DNA of 28,510 nt from CAZTAR01 sp043813895 (lineage in GTDB: Bacteria > Planctomycetota > Phycisphaerae > UBA1845 > UTPLA1), in contig JBDRKQ010000198.1 of NCBI GenBank assembly GCA_043813895.1, positions 1 to 28,510 on the forward strand, read 5' to 3'. Under the pieces are notes generated by a model. It made no database searches. It worked only from the letters and a program-made list of their open reading frames with translations, and had not been told where the DNA came from. Below are positions 1 to 10,184 of the stretch, piece by piece. Every line of letters starts with the position of its first letter. Position 1 is the stretch's first letter. Both the position numbers and the translations under genes were made by a program.

Positions 1-1
1 A

Positions 2-89
2 TTCACGGTTGGATGCACCTGTGGCACCGCCGTCTCGGCGGTGGGTTCACGGGCGAGACGCCCGTGCCACAGTCATAGACAAGCGTGAA
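2..89. repeat. Nested palindromic element A inside a short inverted repeat
   Basis: The core at 19-72 has a 6-bp outer stem (CTGTGG at 19-24 with CCACAG at 67-72). It encloses two 7-bp hairpins with 5-base loops: CACCGCC/GGCGGTG at 25-43 and CACGGGC/GCCCGTG at 48-66. The loops, GTCTC and GAGAC, are exact complements. The two halves are inverted copies of each other that differ by paired changes which keep both hairpins. Flanking arms TTCACGGTTG (2-11) and CAAGCGTGAA (80-89) pair at 9 of 10 positions, and the left arm may continue outside the window. Two relatives with the same design lie near 25.6-25.8 kb. The function is unknown: a terminator, an mRNA-stability element or a mobile REP-like repeat would all fit. 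Confidence 0.7.
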
Positions 90-189
90 ATGCTATAGAT
101 TGTTCTCAGATAGAGGGGCCGTGTAGGCTGAGACCTGCGGCTCGAAGGGCGCTTTCCGTCGCTGTCATACTACGACGAAGAGGCATGTT

Positions 190-993
190 GTGCGTAGAAA
201 GGGCAAGGGGATGGTCAGGAACCTGTTTTGGGCGGCGTTGGTTTGCGTCGCCGTCGCGGCGGCCGTTATCTACTACGCCTACCGCGGGCCGCGTTTGCCG
301 AGGGCCAAGATCGAAGTAGAAGACGTGCGGTTCGTCGACAGCGAAGGCCGCACGCCGACGCTGGCGGAGATGGCAGACCGCGTGTTTGCCCGGTACACCG
401 AAAGCGAGTTCATCTCTTTCGATGTGAGACATCACAGCTACATGAACCGTTACGAAGTTTCCGCCCAGTTTTGGGCCGCGCGCGAGCGGTTCAAGAGCAT
501 CATCGACGTGGACACCGTCACTTTTCTCGGCACGACGTCCGACCTCTTCACGATCAAGCTACTGCTCAAGGACGGAATGGTCCGCGAGGAATGGTTGGTT
601 GCCAAGGATGGGTCTCACGCAGTGACCACCTACACGCCGGAGAAGCCCACCAGCATTCGAAAGCTGATGCTGCGCGACAACATGGAGGGCTACATCTGCG
701 GCATGGCTACCGGCCTCTGGAGCACACCGATCGACAACTACGACTCAAGCCTCCCCAGTGCCTATCGCGGGTTTATCCGTCAGGGCAAGCTCCTCGGCGC
801 GCAGGTGATCGACGGCCGGCGTTGTGCCGTCGTGGAGTATTACTTCCCAGACTCCCCCTGGCACTCCGTGCTCGCCGTCAATCCCGACTACTTCGTCGTC
901 CGAGACAGTATAGATGGTGACGGGAAGGTATACAGAACGCTCACGTGGCACAACATCTCCATGGAGCCTATACCCGACGACGTATGGAAGTGA
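190..993 (+). CDS. Membrane-anchored LolA-like protein of unknown function
   Basis: A 267-residue protein with a basic N-terminus (RRKGKG), one membrane segment at about residues 10-29 and an extracytoplasmic remainder. The C-terminal half reads like the LolA/LolB/outer-membrane lipoprotein-sorting beta fold: a conserved VIDGRRC.VVEY strand pair, then a 'P.YFVVRDSI.GDGKVYRT..W' strand run, ending in a typical short 'IPDDVWK' tail. This resemblance is by eye and weak; a planctomycete protein of unknown function is equally fair. The GTG start at 190 has AGAGG upstream. An ATG at 211 is an alternative that shortens the protein by seven residues. The gene converges on glmS, with a small hairpin between them, and has no visible tie to the glucan locus. 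Confidence 0.7.
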   Translation: MRRKGKGMVRNLFWAALVCVAVAAAVIYYAYRGPRLPRAKIEVEDVRFVDSEGRTPTLAEMADRVFARYTESEFISFDVRHHSYMNRYEVSAQFWAARERFKSIIDVDTVTFLGTTSDLFTIKLLLKDGMVREEWLVAKDGSHAVTTYTPEKPTSIRKLMLRDNMEGYICGMATGLWSTPIDNYDSSLPSAYRGFIRQGKLLGAQVIDGRRCAVVEYYFPDSPWHSVLAVNPDYFVVRDSIDGDGKVYRTLTWHNISMEPIPDDVWK

Positions 994-1020
994 GTTCTGT
1001 AGGATCCACTGTGCGGGCCA

Positions 1021-1038
1021 GACCCGTTACGACGGGTC
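1021..1038. terminator. Hairpin between convergent genes
   Basis: A perfect 7-bp stem (GACCCGT/ACGGGTC) with a 4-base loop lies between the stop of the LolA-like gene (993) and the stop of glmS (1040, minus). Its position suits a bidirectional terminator, but no T-run follows on either strand, so an intrinsic terminator is not assured. Confidence 0.45.
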
Positions 1039-1039
1039 G

Positions 1040-2866
<1,827 letters not shown>

Positions 2867-3446
2867 ACCCGTACTCCTACCCTGTCCAATCACGCCGGAT
2901 GCCGTTCCGGTGTAGATGTCCGGCGGCCCAACCTGTGGCTCTGGCTGCGCTGATCATACCGCAAGGCTCGGGCCGGATGCGACTTCGCGGCTACCGCCCC
3001 TCTCCGCGTCCATCCTTACTGAAGGGTTGTCGGCACAATCAGCCCTAATCGGTACGGCGAACGGGCCGCCCGGTTCAGGGGAACAGCGTTCGACTAAACC
3101 GCGCCACCGGACGTCCCAACGCTACAAGCTTACCTCGGATCGTTCATGCTCGCCGCCTGTCTTGCCACATTCTTGGGGTTAACCTAGGACCGCAACACGA
3201 GTTAGCATTCCTCTGGACTTTCCGAGGCGCGTTTTCCTGCCGCGGCGCAGGCGTTCTCGGAGGTGCTGCTGGCGGCCCGTCCGCCGAGAGGCTTATCGGA
3301 CTCTTGGCGGTGTGCCCGGTGCGTCGCAATGGGTGTAATGTGAGACGGACTTCTGAACAGGTGGACCCGGGCATCGAACATGCCGACTGATTGAACAAGG
3401 TCCCCGCGCGTGGAGGGGTTGCCTGTGCGAGGCGGTATCAACCTCG
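2867..3446. other. Intergenic region, no gene recognised
   Basis: About 580 bases lie between the divergent glmS and PilZ-REC genes. Short open frames on both strands lack family features and plausible starts. A TATGAT-like -10 (minus strand, 2953-2958) could serve glmS, but I find no convincing -35. No riboswitch or repeat was recognised. Confidence 0.5.
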
Positions 3447-4616
3447 ATGCAATCCGGGGTCCAGGTTTCTCGGAACCGAAGGAGCAAGGCGGCTCGCGTC
3501 CGCAGGAGAACGTTGCCCGTGGGTACTACGTCTAATCTAGTCAGAACGGTTCGCTTGTCAGATGCGGACATCGACGCCGTGATGGAGAAACTCGATGCGG
3601 CGGCGACACCGCAGGCGGCGAGCAAGCGGCATGCAGAGCGATTCGCTTTCCGTATCAAGGGCTGCGTCGTGCATATGCAGATGCCGGGCAGCGCTGGACC
3701 AACGCCTTATCTCGTACCAACGCGAGACATCAGCGCCACCGGCCTCTCATTCCTGCACGGCGGGTTCATCTATCCCGGCACGCGATGCGTCGTCCAACTG
3801 ATAAGCATGCACGGGGCGTGGGAGAATGCGACCGCCACCGTAATGCGGTGCGACTACATCGAAGAGATGCTCCATGAGGTCGGCATCGCGTTCGACACGC
3901 CGATCGATCCGGGACAGTATTGCGCGCTCGCCAACAAGACGCGGATCCTGCTTGCGGAGGACGATCCGTCCATCACGCGCCTGGCCACGGCTCTCTTGAA
4001 GAAGCTGAACGTCGAGGTGGACCACGCCGAAAACGGACAGGTTGTCGTCGAGAAGGCGATGAGCAATGTGTATGACGCCATCATGATGGACGTGGAGATG
4101 CCGGTCCTCGACGGCCTTGGCGCTGTGAAACAACTCCGCGAAAAGGGTTACGGTGGGATGATCATCGCCGCGACCGGCCTGACACGGAACGAAGACAAGC
4201 AGCGATGCCTGGAGGCGGGTTGTGACCGGTATATCGGCAAGCCGTACACGAGCGACGCCTTGGCGAAGATGATCGGATCGTTTCAGCAGGAGCCGCTGCT
4301 GAGTTCGCTGGCACAGGACCGGTCGATGCTGGAATTGATCGACGCCTTCGTGACGGAGCTGCCGCAGAAGATTCGTGACGTCGAGGAAGCGTTCGCCAAG
4401 GAGGATAACACAAAGCTGGAGTTCCTCAGCCGCTTATTAAAAGCAGAGGCCGGCAGCTACGGGTTCGAACCGATCTCCGCCGTCGCGAGCAAAGTCGAAA
4501 CTGCGTTGATGGAGGGCGGCTCGCGCATGGACGTCAAGAAACTGATGGACGACCTTGTAAACCTCTGCTGCATGGCGAGATCTTCGGCGAGGCGCATGTC
4601 GGAAGACGAATCCTGA
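3447..4616 (+). CDS. PilZ - receiver - degenerate HPt regulatory protein
   Basis: A 389-residue cytoplasmic signalling protein. A PilZ domain at about residues 60-160 has both c-di-GMP motifs, RFAFR (65-69) and DISATG (94-99). A response-regulator receiver at about 166-285 has the acidic pair E171/D172, phospho-acceptor D215 in MMDVEMP, T243 and K265. A C-terminal helical region at about 290-380 matches an HPt domain (LKAEAGSYGF, compared with the usual HxLKGaaGgYGF), but the phosphorylatable His position is Arg329. It could join c-di-GMP binding to phosphorelay input, with the HPt acting only as a docking module. No histidine kinase or DNA-binding domain is present. The start is uncertain: there is no clear ribosome-binding site at 3447, and Met46 is an alternative. 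Confidence 0.88.
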   Translation: MQSGVQVSRNRRSKAARVRRRTLPVGTTSNLVRTVRLSDADIDAVMEKLDAAATPQAASKRHAERFAFRIKGCVVHMQMPGSAGPTPYLVPTRDISATGLSFLHGGFIYPGTRCVVQLISMHGAWENATATVMRCDYIEEMLHEVGIAFDTPIDPGQYCALANKTRILLAEDDPSITRLATALLKKLNVEVDHAENGQVVVEKAMSNVYDAIMMDVEMPVLDGLGAVKQLREKGYGGMIIAATGLTRNEDKQRCLEAGCDRYIGKPYTSDALAKMIGSFQQEPLLSSLAQDRSMLELIDAFVTELPQKIRDVEEAFAKEDNTKLEFLSRLLKAEAGSYGFEPISAVASKVETALMEGGSRMDVKKLMDDLVNLCCMARSSARRMSEDES

Positions 4617-4738
4617 TGCCCACCTACCCGTGCTCTGCCTGATGGTCTCCGCCTAACGACCCATGGGCCTCACCCCCTGTGGCCGACAGCATTTGTGTCG
4701 CGCCCGATAGCCAAGGCTGCGGGTGTGTGCGGCGGACG

Positions 4739-7657
4739 CTATTGGGTGAGGACGTCGGTAAAGTCCTGGATGTCGTTACCGTCCGCGTCACCGTTGTCGT
4801 CCATGTCGGCGGCGGCGATGTGGCGGGGGGCCGTATCCAGACCGAGCAGAACGTCGATGAAGCAGGCGACGTCGTCGGTGTCCACCTCCCAGTCACCGCT
4901 GCAATCCCCATTGAGAACCGTGCTGAAGGCGGCGTATTCCCCAGCGTCGACATTGCCGTCGTCGTTGATCGATGGCGGCGCCTGGTACGCGAAGGCGAGG
5001 GTGGAGCCATCGGCGGTCGGGTACGGCGCGACCGCGAGATAGACCGTGTCCGGCACCGATCCGAATTCCTGGGCGAGGTTGATCGTGCCTTCGAGGTAGC
5101 CCGAGCCGCCGCCCGTTGTGAGATCCGTTTCGCCGGTGGCGTCGGACCAGCCGGCCCAGTTGTTGTCGTTCTCGTTGCCGATGTATGCGGCCCAAGCAGC
5201 CACCTGGCCGGCCTTAGCCCAGGGTGCAGGCTGCATCGCCCCCGGGGGCGACGCGAGGAAGACGAAGTGGTCGTTGCCCTCGCCGGCATCCCAGGTCGCG
5301 ACGTAAAGCTCGTCGCCGATCACGCCGGCGTAGAGCACCATGCCATTATTCTCCGCAACGAGCGATGCTCGGGCGTCCAACGCACCGTCCAACTCCCACT
5401 CGTCGGACGGACCGGGGCCCCCGCCGGTGACTGCAAAGTGCCAGTCTTGGCCGTTGTTGTTGTCCCAGATGTCCGCGCCGTTGTTGAAGACCATGTCGAG
5501 TTGTGTAGCCGTCGGCTGCACGTCGACAGTGATCTGCCACACTTCGTCGCTGGCGTTCCAGGTCATCGCAGGATCAGGCGATATCACGGGGTCCCAACCA
5601 TTGAATCCGTAGTGCATGTAAACCTGCGCGACGCCCGCAAGCGGCCCGCCGGTCGGATCGTAACTGACGATCACGGGATCGCCGGCGACGGCGGGGTCGG
5701 GATCGATCGTGACGGCGTCGCCGGGACCGGGGCCGGATAGCACGCCGACATAAACGTGCTGGATGTCGGTCTTGGCGACGTTGCCCTCGCCGTCCTCCGC
5801 CTCGACGTAGTAGTCGATGAGCACGTCATGTTGATCGGCGATCGTCGCGCCGTAGCGCATCGCGCGATAGGTCGGCACGAGGATGCCGCTTGGCGGGGGG
5901 ACGTCGGAGGCCGTCATCGTCTCGCTGTTCCACGGGCCGACTTCCACTCCGCCTGCGTACGTCTCGTTCTGCACGGATGCCAAGGAGTTGACACCGTCGG
6001 CGTCGACGCGCCATTGGAGTGTTACGTCTGTCAGCCCGCTCACGTCGTAGGCATAGGTCCAGACCTCGAAGTCGGACGGCTCCGGCGACGTGCCCCATTC
6101 GTAGCCGCCCGGGTTGTAGGGCTCGCGTTGCGGCAGGAAGACGGTCGGCGGTGTGTCGTCCGGCTGACCTGTGATGACAGCATCGGCATGGATAACCGCC
6201 TGGTTGCATGCGCGCGTGACGTTGCTGTCCCAGATCTCCGTGCCGTCCCAGTACCAGTAGTCGCTTGCCTGTCCGCAGAGCAGCCAGTGCCAGGCCTTCT
6301 CGGTATTCGTGCCGACGCCGTCCATGACGTGTTGCATATCCGCGGCAGGCGCGATCTGCTCGGCGGTAAAGACGCGGTTCTTCGCGGCGGTGAGCACGGC
6401 CCAACTGTTTCGGTCGGGGCTCCAGCCCGTACCATCGGGATCGGCCAGCCATTTCTTGAACTCGGGATCACCGTTGTCGGCCCCGGACCATGATCCGTCT
6501 TCGACGTGAATGAGGTCGGCGGGATCGGGCGGGAACCTGTCGAGGTAATCGTCGACCGTGGACACGTCGTAGTCTGCGTCACCGGACACCCAGGAAACCA
6601 TGTTCTGGAAGTTGCTGTGATAGTAAGCTTCGCTGCCGCCGCCGTAGTTGTCGCCGTCGTGGTGCAACACGACGAACATGGGATGGGCGGCGTCGGTGTT
6701 GTACGCGATGTACTGGTCCATCACCTGGTCGTAGAGAAACGCACCGTATCCGCCCCGGCCGTCCTCGTTGCCCTCATAGCGCGCCGCCGGTACGGCGATC
6801 ATCTGCGTGATCGCGCCGGTCTCCGGATCGACGTGCTGCGCGAGGTGCGGCTGATACCCGAACGGCGCGCTGACGCGGCTCGGGGCCCAGACGTTCTGCA
6901 ACTGGACCCACGCGCCACCGCTATCGACGGGATTCGGGTTGATCTGGTCGGCGGCGTTTGGCGCAAACAGGCCCGAGTCGTTCGTGTGCGGATAGCCGAT
7001 GCACGCGCGATCGAAGTGGACGTTATCGACGAGCACCCAACTGATGCCCTCGGCGACGAGCGCGGGAATCATCCGCGTGGAGAAGGCGGTTTCGGCTGGG
7101 AACATCCCGTTGGAATACGTCGGGCCGCCGTTCCAGGTCTGCCCGTAGATGTGCTTGTGCAGGCGGATTTGCATCCGCGTATCCATCTCGTCGAGAAGCG
7201 GCATGAGCGGGTGGTGATACCCGAACGCCACCATGTCGATACGCGGGTTGCCCAGCGAAGTGTTGTAGGCGACGCCCTCATCGTATCCGGCATCCCAGTT
7301 GTTCCACATGCCGCCGTTGACACCGGCGGCTTCGAGGCTGTTGAGATTCTCAATGAGCGATCCGGTAAAGCTCACCTGCGCACCGAGGTGGGAGAGACCG
7401 AGCCCTGCCTGGATCGCGTCGCGCGGCCACGTCGTATAGGGTCCGAAGCGCTGGTTGTGGACGTCGACGACGCTGAATGAGAATCGGCCGGCGGCGTCTG
7501 TCGCGACCGGCGTTTCGTAGGGGTAGTAGATCGGCTGGTGCATGTGCCAGAGGAAGCCAACGTGGATCGGTTCGTACTGGGCATGAAGCGGCGTCGAACC
7601 GAAGATCGCGCACAGCGCGATGCAGACGACAAGCGGGCGGCGAGAGGATGCGGTCAT
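4739..7657 (-). CDS. Secreted GH57 alpha-glucan hydrolase with CBM25-like and dockerin-like domains
   Basis: A 972-residue secreted enzyme. The signal peptide spans residues 1-26 (cut after LHA). The glycoside hydrolase family 57 domain carries WHMHQP (37-42), GMFPAE with the probable nucleophile E189, and HHDGDN (332-337) with the probable acid/base Asp. An Ig-like region follows, then a CBM25-like starch-binding module at about 646-744 (VYMHYGFNGW). A DOMON/CBM9-like beta domain occupies about 751-892, and a two-repeat dockerin-like EF-hand tail about 916-972 (DMDDNGDADGND). GH57 covers amylases, pullulanases and branching enzymes; an extracellular amylase or amylopullulanase is likely here, but exact specificity is not readable. 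A strong AGGAGGGA site precedes the ATG. The gene is divergent from the phosphorylase, and its promoter overlaps a LacI-type operator. Confidence 0.9.
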   Translation of the reverse strand: MTASSRRPLVVCIALCAIFGSTPLHAQYEPIHVGFLWHMHQPIYYPYETPVATDAAGRFSFSVVDVHNQRFGPYTTWPRDAIQAGLGLSHLGAQVSFTGSLIENLNSLEAAGVNGGMWNNWDAGYDEGVAYNTSLGNPRIDMVAFGYHHPLMPLLDEMDTRMQIRLHKHIYGQTWNGGPTYSNGMFPAETAFSTRMIPALVAEGISWVLVDNVHFDRACIGYPHTNDSGLFAPNAADQINPNPVDSGGAWVQLQNVWAPSRVSAPFGYQPHLAQHVDPETGAITQMIAVPAARYEGNEDGRGGYGAFLYDQVMDQYIAYNTDAAHPMFVVLHHDGDNYGGGSEAYYHSNFQNMVSWVSGDADYDVSTVDDYLDRFPPDPADLIHVEDGSWSGADNGDPEFKKWLADPDGTGWSPDRNSWAVLTAAKNRVFTAEQIAPAADMQHVMDGVGTNTEKAWHWLLCGQASDYWYWDGTEIWDSNVTRACNQAVIHADAVITGQPDDTPPTVFLPQREPYNPGGYEWGTSPEPSDFEVWTYAYDVSGLTDVTLQWRVDADGVNSLASVQNETYAGGVEVGPWNSETMTASDVPPPSGILVPTYRAMRYGATIADQHDVLIDYYVEAEDGEGNVAKTDIQHVYVGVLSGPGPGDAVTIDPDPAVAGDPVIVSYDPTGGPLAGVAQVYMHYGFNGWDPVISPDPAMTWNASDEVWQITVDVQPTATQLDMVFNNGADIWDNNNGQDWHFAVTGGGPGPSDEWELDGALDARASLVAENNGMVLYAGVIGDELYVATWDAGEGNDHFVFLASPPGAMQPAPWAKAGQVAAWAAYIGNENDNNWAGWSDATGETDLTTGGGSGYLEGTINLAQEFGSVPDTVYLAVAPYPTADGSTLAFAYQAPPSINDDGNVDAGEYAAFSTVLNGDCSGDWEVDTDDVACFIDVLLGLDTAPRHIAAADMDDNGDADGNDIQDFTDVLTQ

Positions 7658-7695
7658 GGAACTGGTTCCCTCCTGACAGGCCGGGTTTTTCGGCT

Positions 7696-7713
7696 TAGTA
7701 AAACATTTTACTA
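7696..7713. promoter_or_regulatory. LacI-type operator, site 1
   Basis: TAGTAAAACATTTTACTA is a perfect palindrome outside its central two bases. It covers the -10 of the GH57 promoter and lies 100 bases upstream of the phosphorylase start, so one bound repressor could control both divergent genes. Close variants occur at 11052-11069 and 17548-17565, the latter beside the lacI-family gene. That gene's product is the obvious candidate ligand, but binding is inferred. Confidence 0.8.
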
Positions 7714-7733
7714 CGTCGCCGGCCTGTTTTCAA
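7705..7733 (-). promoter_or_regulatory. Sigma70-like promoter of the GH57 gene
   Basis: On the minus strand, TTGAAA (7728-7733) is followed after exactly 17 bases by TAAAAT (7705-7710). The -10 lies wholly inside operator site 1. The predicted start near 7698 leaves a leader of about 40 bases before the ATG at 7657. The layout suits repression by occlusion of RNA polymerase. Confidence 0.7.
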
Positions 7734-7755
7734 TCTTCCGGGACGACCATATCAT
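7728..7755 (+). promoter_or_regulatory. Possible weak promoter of the glucan phosphorylase gene
   Basis: On the plus strand, TTTCAA (7728-7733), 16 bases, then TATCAT (7750-7755). The -35 is poor and shares its bases with the -35 of the opposing GH57 promoter. Operator site 1 lies just upstream. This is a candidate only. Confidence 0.3.
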
Positions 7756-7813
7756 CCGGTCCAGGCAAGGTGCATTGGGGACTTCGTGGGAGCTTTTGCT
7801 GGGAGCTACTGAA

Positions 7814-9973
7814 ATGGAGTCGTGCGATACAAGAGCCGCGACGCGCAATGAAGAGGCCCTGCCGCCGGGGCTCCGGCCGTTGGCGGAGTTGGCTTTCAAT
7901 CTCTGGTGGTGTTGGGATGCGGAGGCCTGCGAACTGTTCCGCTCCATCGACCCGGGGCTCTGGACGGCGACCGGACACAACCCCGTGATGCTGCTCGAGC
8001 GGCTGGGAGGACGGCGGTTGCGCTCGCTTGCCGCGGATCGTGATGTCGTCGCGACAGCCCGGTCGGCGGTGAGCCGCATGAGAACCTATCTCCGCGCGCG
8101 GACGTGGTACAAGGACCACTACGGCGGCAAGCTCAAAGGCCAGTTGGCCTACTTCAGCATGGAGTTCGGTCTGCACGAATCGTTGCCTATCTTTGCGGGG
8201 GGGCTGGGCGTGCTGGCGGGCGACCACTTCAAAAGCGCCAGCGACCTAGGGCTGCCGCTGGTGGGTGTGAGCATCTTCTGGCGGCGGGGGTACACGCGAC
8301 AGCGAATCGACGCCAAGGGCAAGCAGGTGGACGTGTATGACCGCCTGTCGCCCGGCGATCTACCGCTGACAGAGGCGCGGAACCGAGCGGGCCGGGCCGT
8401 CCGCGTTAAGGTCCCGATCGGCTGTGCCACAGTCGTGGCACGCGCGTGGCGACTGGCAGTGGGCAGAACGAACATCCTGTTGCTCGATACGAACCTGCCG
8501 GAGAACGCGCCGCGGGACCGTAAGTTGACCGACCGGCTGTACAGCGGCGATCGGGACACGCGAATCCGCCAGGAGTTGGTGCTGGGCATCGGCGGGTGGA
8601 AGCTGTTGCGGGCCATGGGTCTGCCTGTGGTTGCCTGTCACCTGAACGAAGGGCACGCCGCGTTTTGCCTGCTGGAACGGCTGGCGGAGACGATGCACGA
8701 AGGCCGTTGCGACCTTGCCGAGGCGAAGCGATGCGTGTCCGCGACGACGGTATTTACCGCCCACACGCCGATCCCGGAAGGTAACGAGACGTTTGCCCCG
8801 CGCCTCGTCGACCGATACGCCGCGACGTACGCCAAGCGGCTCGGCGTCAGCGTGGGCGAGCTGCTGGCCCTGGGGCGGGTCGATCCAGACGACGCCCACG
8901 AGGATTTCGGCATGACGCCTTTGGCGCTGCGCCTGTCGAACCATCGCAACGGCGTGAGCAAGCTGCACGGGGAGGTGTCGCGAAAAATGTGGCACGGCCT
9001 ATGGCCGAACCGGCGCGTCGAGCGTGTGCCGATCGGCTCCATCACCAACGGCATTCATCTGCGAACGTGGCTGCACCCGCGAATGGGCGAACTGCTGGAC
9101 CGTTACCTGCCCGAGGGCTGGGAACGCGCGCAGGATAAGACGCGCGTGTGGGCGGCGGCCGGGCGGATTCCAAACGCGGAGCTTTGGAGTATTCACCTCG
9201 CACTGAAGGAGGAGTTGCTCGACTTCGTTCGGGCGCGTCTGCGGCATCAACTGAGACGGCACGGGGCCGGCGAGCGGAAGATCAATGCCGCCGGCGCGAG
9301 GCTGAGTCCGCGTGCCTTGACCATCGGCTTCGCGCGACGTTTCGCAACGTACAAACGTGCATCGCTGATCTTCTCTGATGTCGGGCGATTCGCACGGATC
9401 GTGAATCACGCGAAACGGCCCGTGCAGATTATCTTCGCGGGCAAAGCACATCCGGCGGACACCGGCGGCAAGGCGATCGTGACGGCCGTGGCCAGGCACG
9501 CGATGTCGCCGCGGTTCAAGGGGCGCGTCGTGTACCTGGAAGACTACGACATGGACATCGCCCGGCGGCTGGTGGCAGGCGTAGACGTGTGGCTGAACAC
9601 GCCCGAGCGGCCGCGCGAAGCCAGCGGCACCAGCGGCATGAAACCGACCCTGCACGGCGGCCTGAACCTGAGCATCCTCGATGGTTGGTGGCCGGAGGCG
9701 TGCATCGACGGGAAGAACGGCTGGTCGATCGGCGCGGGGAAGGACCACGACGGCACGAAGGCGGCGGACCGACGCGACGCGTTGGCGTTATACCGCCGGT
9801 TGGAGCGTGACGTGATCCCGGCGTACTACACGCGCGACCGCAAGGACCGGCCGACCGCGTGGATCAGGATGATGAAGCGGTCGTTGGCGACGATTCCGGC
9901 GGCGTTCAGCAGTCATCGGATGGTGAAGGAGTACATGCGGCGGTACTACCAGCCTGCAATGAAACGGCAGTAG
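7814..9973 (+). CDS. glgP: Alpha-glucan phosphorylase (GT35)
   Basis: Releases glucose-1-phosphate from the non-reducing ends of glycogen or maltodextrins in the cytoplasm. It is 719 residues long. It starts with the DUF3417-type N-terminal segment of the short 'alpha-glucan family phosphorylase' branch (LAELAFNLWWCWD), then YFSMEFGLHESLPIFAGGLG (113-132), the HLNEGHAAF motif (276-284), TNGIH (411-415) and FARRFATYKR. The pyridoxal-phosphate lysine is K610 in EASGTSGMK. The open frame extends back to 7538, but the ATG at 7814 is the likely start: it matches the usual family N-terminus, has GGGAG eight bases upstream, and clears the divergent promoter and operator. It has no signal peptide, so it would work on glucans imported by the transporter downstream or on stored glycogen. 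Confidence 0.93.
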   Translation: MESCDTRAATRNEEALPPGLRPLAELAFNLWWCWDAEACELFRSIDPGLWTATGHNPVMLLERLGGRRLRSLAADRDVVATARSAVSRMRTYLRARTWYKDHYGGKLKGQLAYFSMEFGLHESLPIFAGGLGVLAGDHFKSASDLGLPLVGVSIFWRRGYTRQRIDAKGKQVDVYDRLSPGDLPLTEARNRAGRAVRVKVPIGCATVVARAWRLAVGRTNILLLDTNLPENAPRDRKLTDRLYSGDRDTRIRQELVLGIGGWKLLRAMGLPVVACHLNEGHAAFCLLERLAETMHEGRCDLAEAKRCVSATTVFTAHTPIPEGNETFAPRLVDRYAATYAKRLGVSVGELLALGRVDPDDAHEDFGMTPLALRLSNHRNGVSKLHGEVSRKMWHGLWPNRRVERVPIGSITNGIHLRTWLHPRMGELLDRYLPEGWERAQDKTRVWAAAGRIPNAELWSIHLALKEELLDFVRARLRHQLRRHGAGERKINAAGARLSPRALTIGFARRFATYKRASLIFSDVGRFARIVNHAKRPVQIIFAGKAHPADTGGKAIVTAVARHAMSPRFKGRVVYLEDYDMDIARRLVAGVDVWLNTPERPREASGTSGMKPTLHGGLNLSILDGWWPEACIDGKNGWSIGAGKDHDGTKAADRRDALALYRRLERDVIPAYYTRDRKDRPTAWIRMMKRSLATIPAAFSSHRMVKEYMRRYYQPAMKRQ

Positions 9974-9981
9974 CGCCGGCC

Positions 9982-10053
9982 CCCCGTGGACGACGAGGAG
10001 CCTCGCTGGTGCGAGACCCCCGCGGCCGACAAGGAATCTCGCTGATGCGAGAA
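9982..10053 (+). repeat. Two tandem 36-bp hairpin repeats
   Basis: Units at 9982-10017 and 10018-10053 abut directly and agree at 29 of 36 positions. Each contains a small hairpin, CTCGCTGGTGCGAG in unit 1 and CTCGCTGATGCGAG in unit 2. They lie just downstream of the phosphorylase stop codon. They may protect the mRNA 3' end or be a decaying repeat pair. Confidence 0.65.
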
Positions 10054-10090
10054 TCCCTTCTCGCGCCGGCTGCGTTGAGCGCGCAAAGCA

Positions 10091-10127
10091 AACGGGCGAG
10101 CAGACTGCTGGAGCCTGCCCGCCCGTT
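10091..10127. terminator. Strong hairpin between convergent genes
   Basis: AACGGGCGAGCAG (10091-10103) pairs with CTGCCCGCCCGTT (10115-10127) at 12 of 13 positions around an 11-base loop. It lies between the stop codons of the plus-strand phosphorylase and the minus-strand PEP-CTERM gene. On the minus strand the stem runs into a short interrupted T-tract (TTTGCTTTG), so it most resembles a terminator for the PEP-CTERM gene, possibly serving both. Confidence 0.6.
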
Positions 10128-10184
10128 GTGGTGTTCTCTGTACAGGCGAACCGTGTGGCAATTGCCGCGCGGTGTGCCCGCTTG

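Noticed and set aside
2867..3446. A glmS ribozyme/riboswitch upstream of glmS
   Set aside because: The leader to the glmS ATG shows no recognisable conserved core, and this ribozyme is mainly known from Firmicutes.
8424..8441. Palindrome GTGCCAC-AGTC-GTGGCAC, similar to the right end of element A
   Set aside because: It lies inside the glucan phosphorylase coding region, where the protein matches its family without an insertion, so chance is the simplest explanation.
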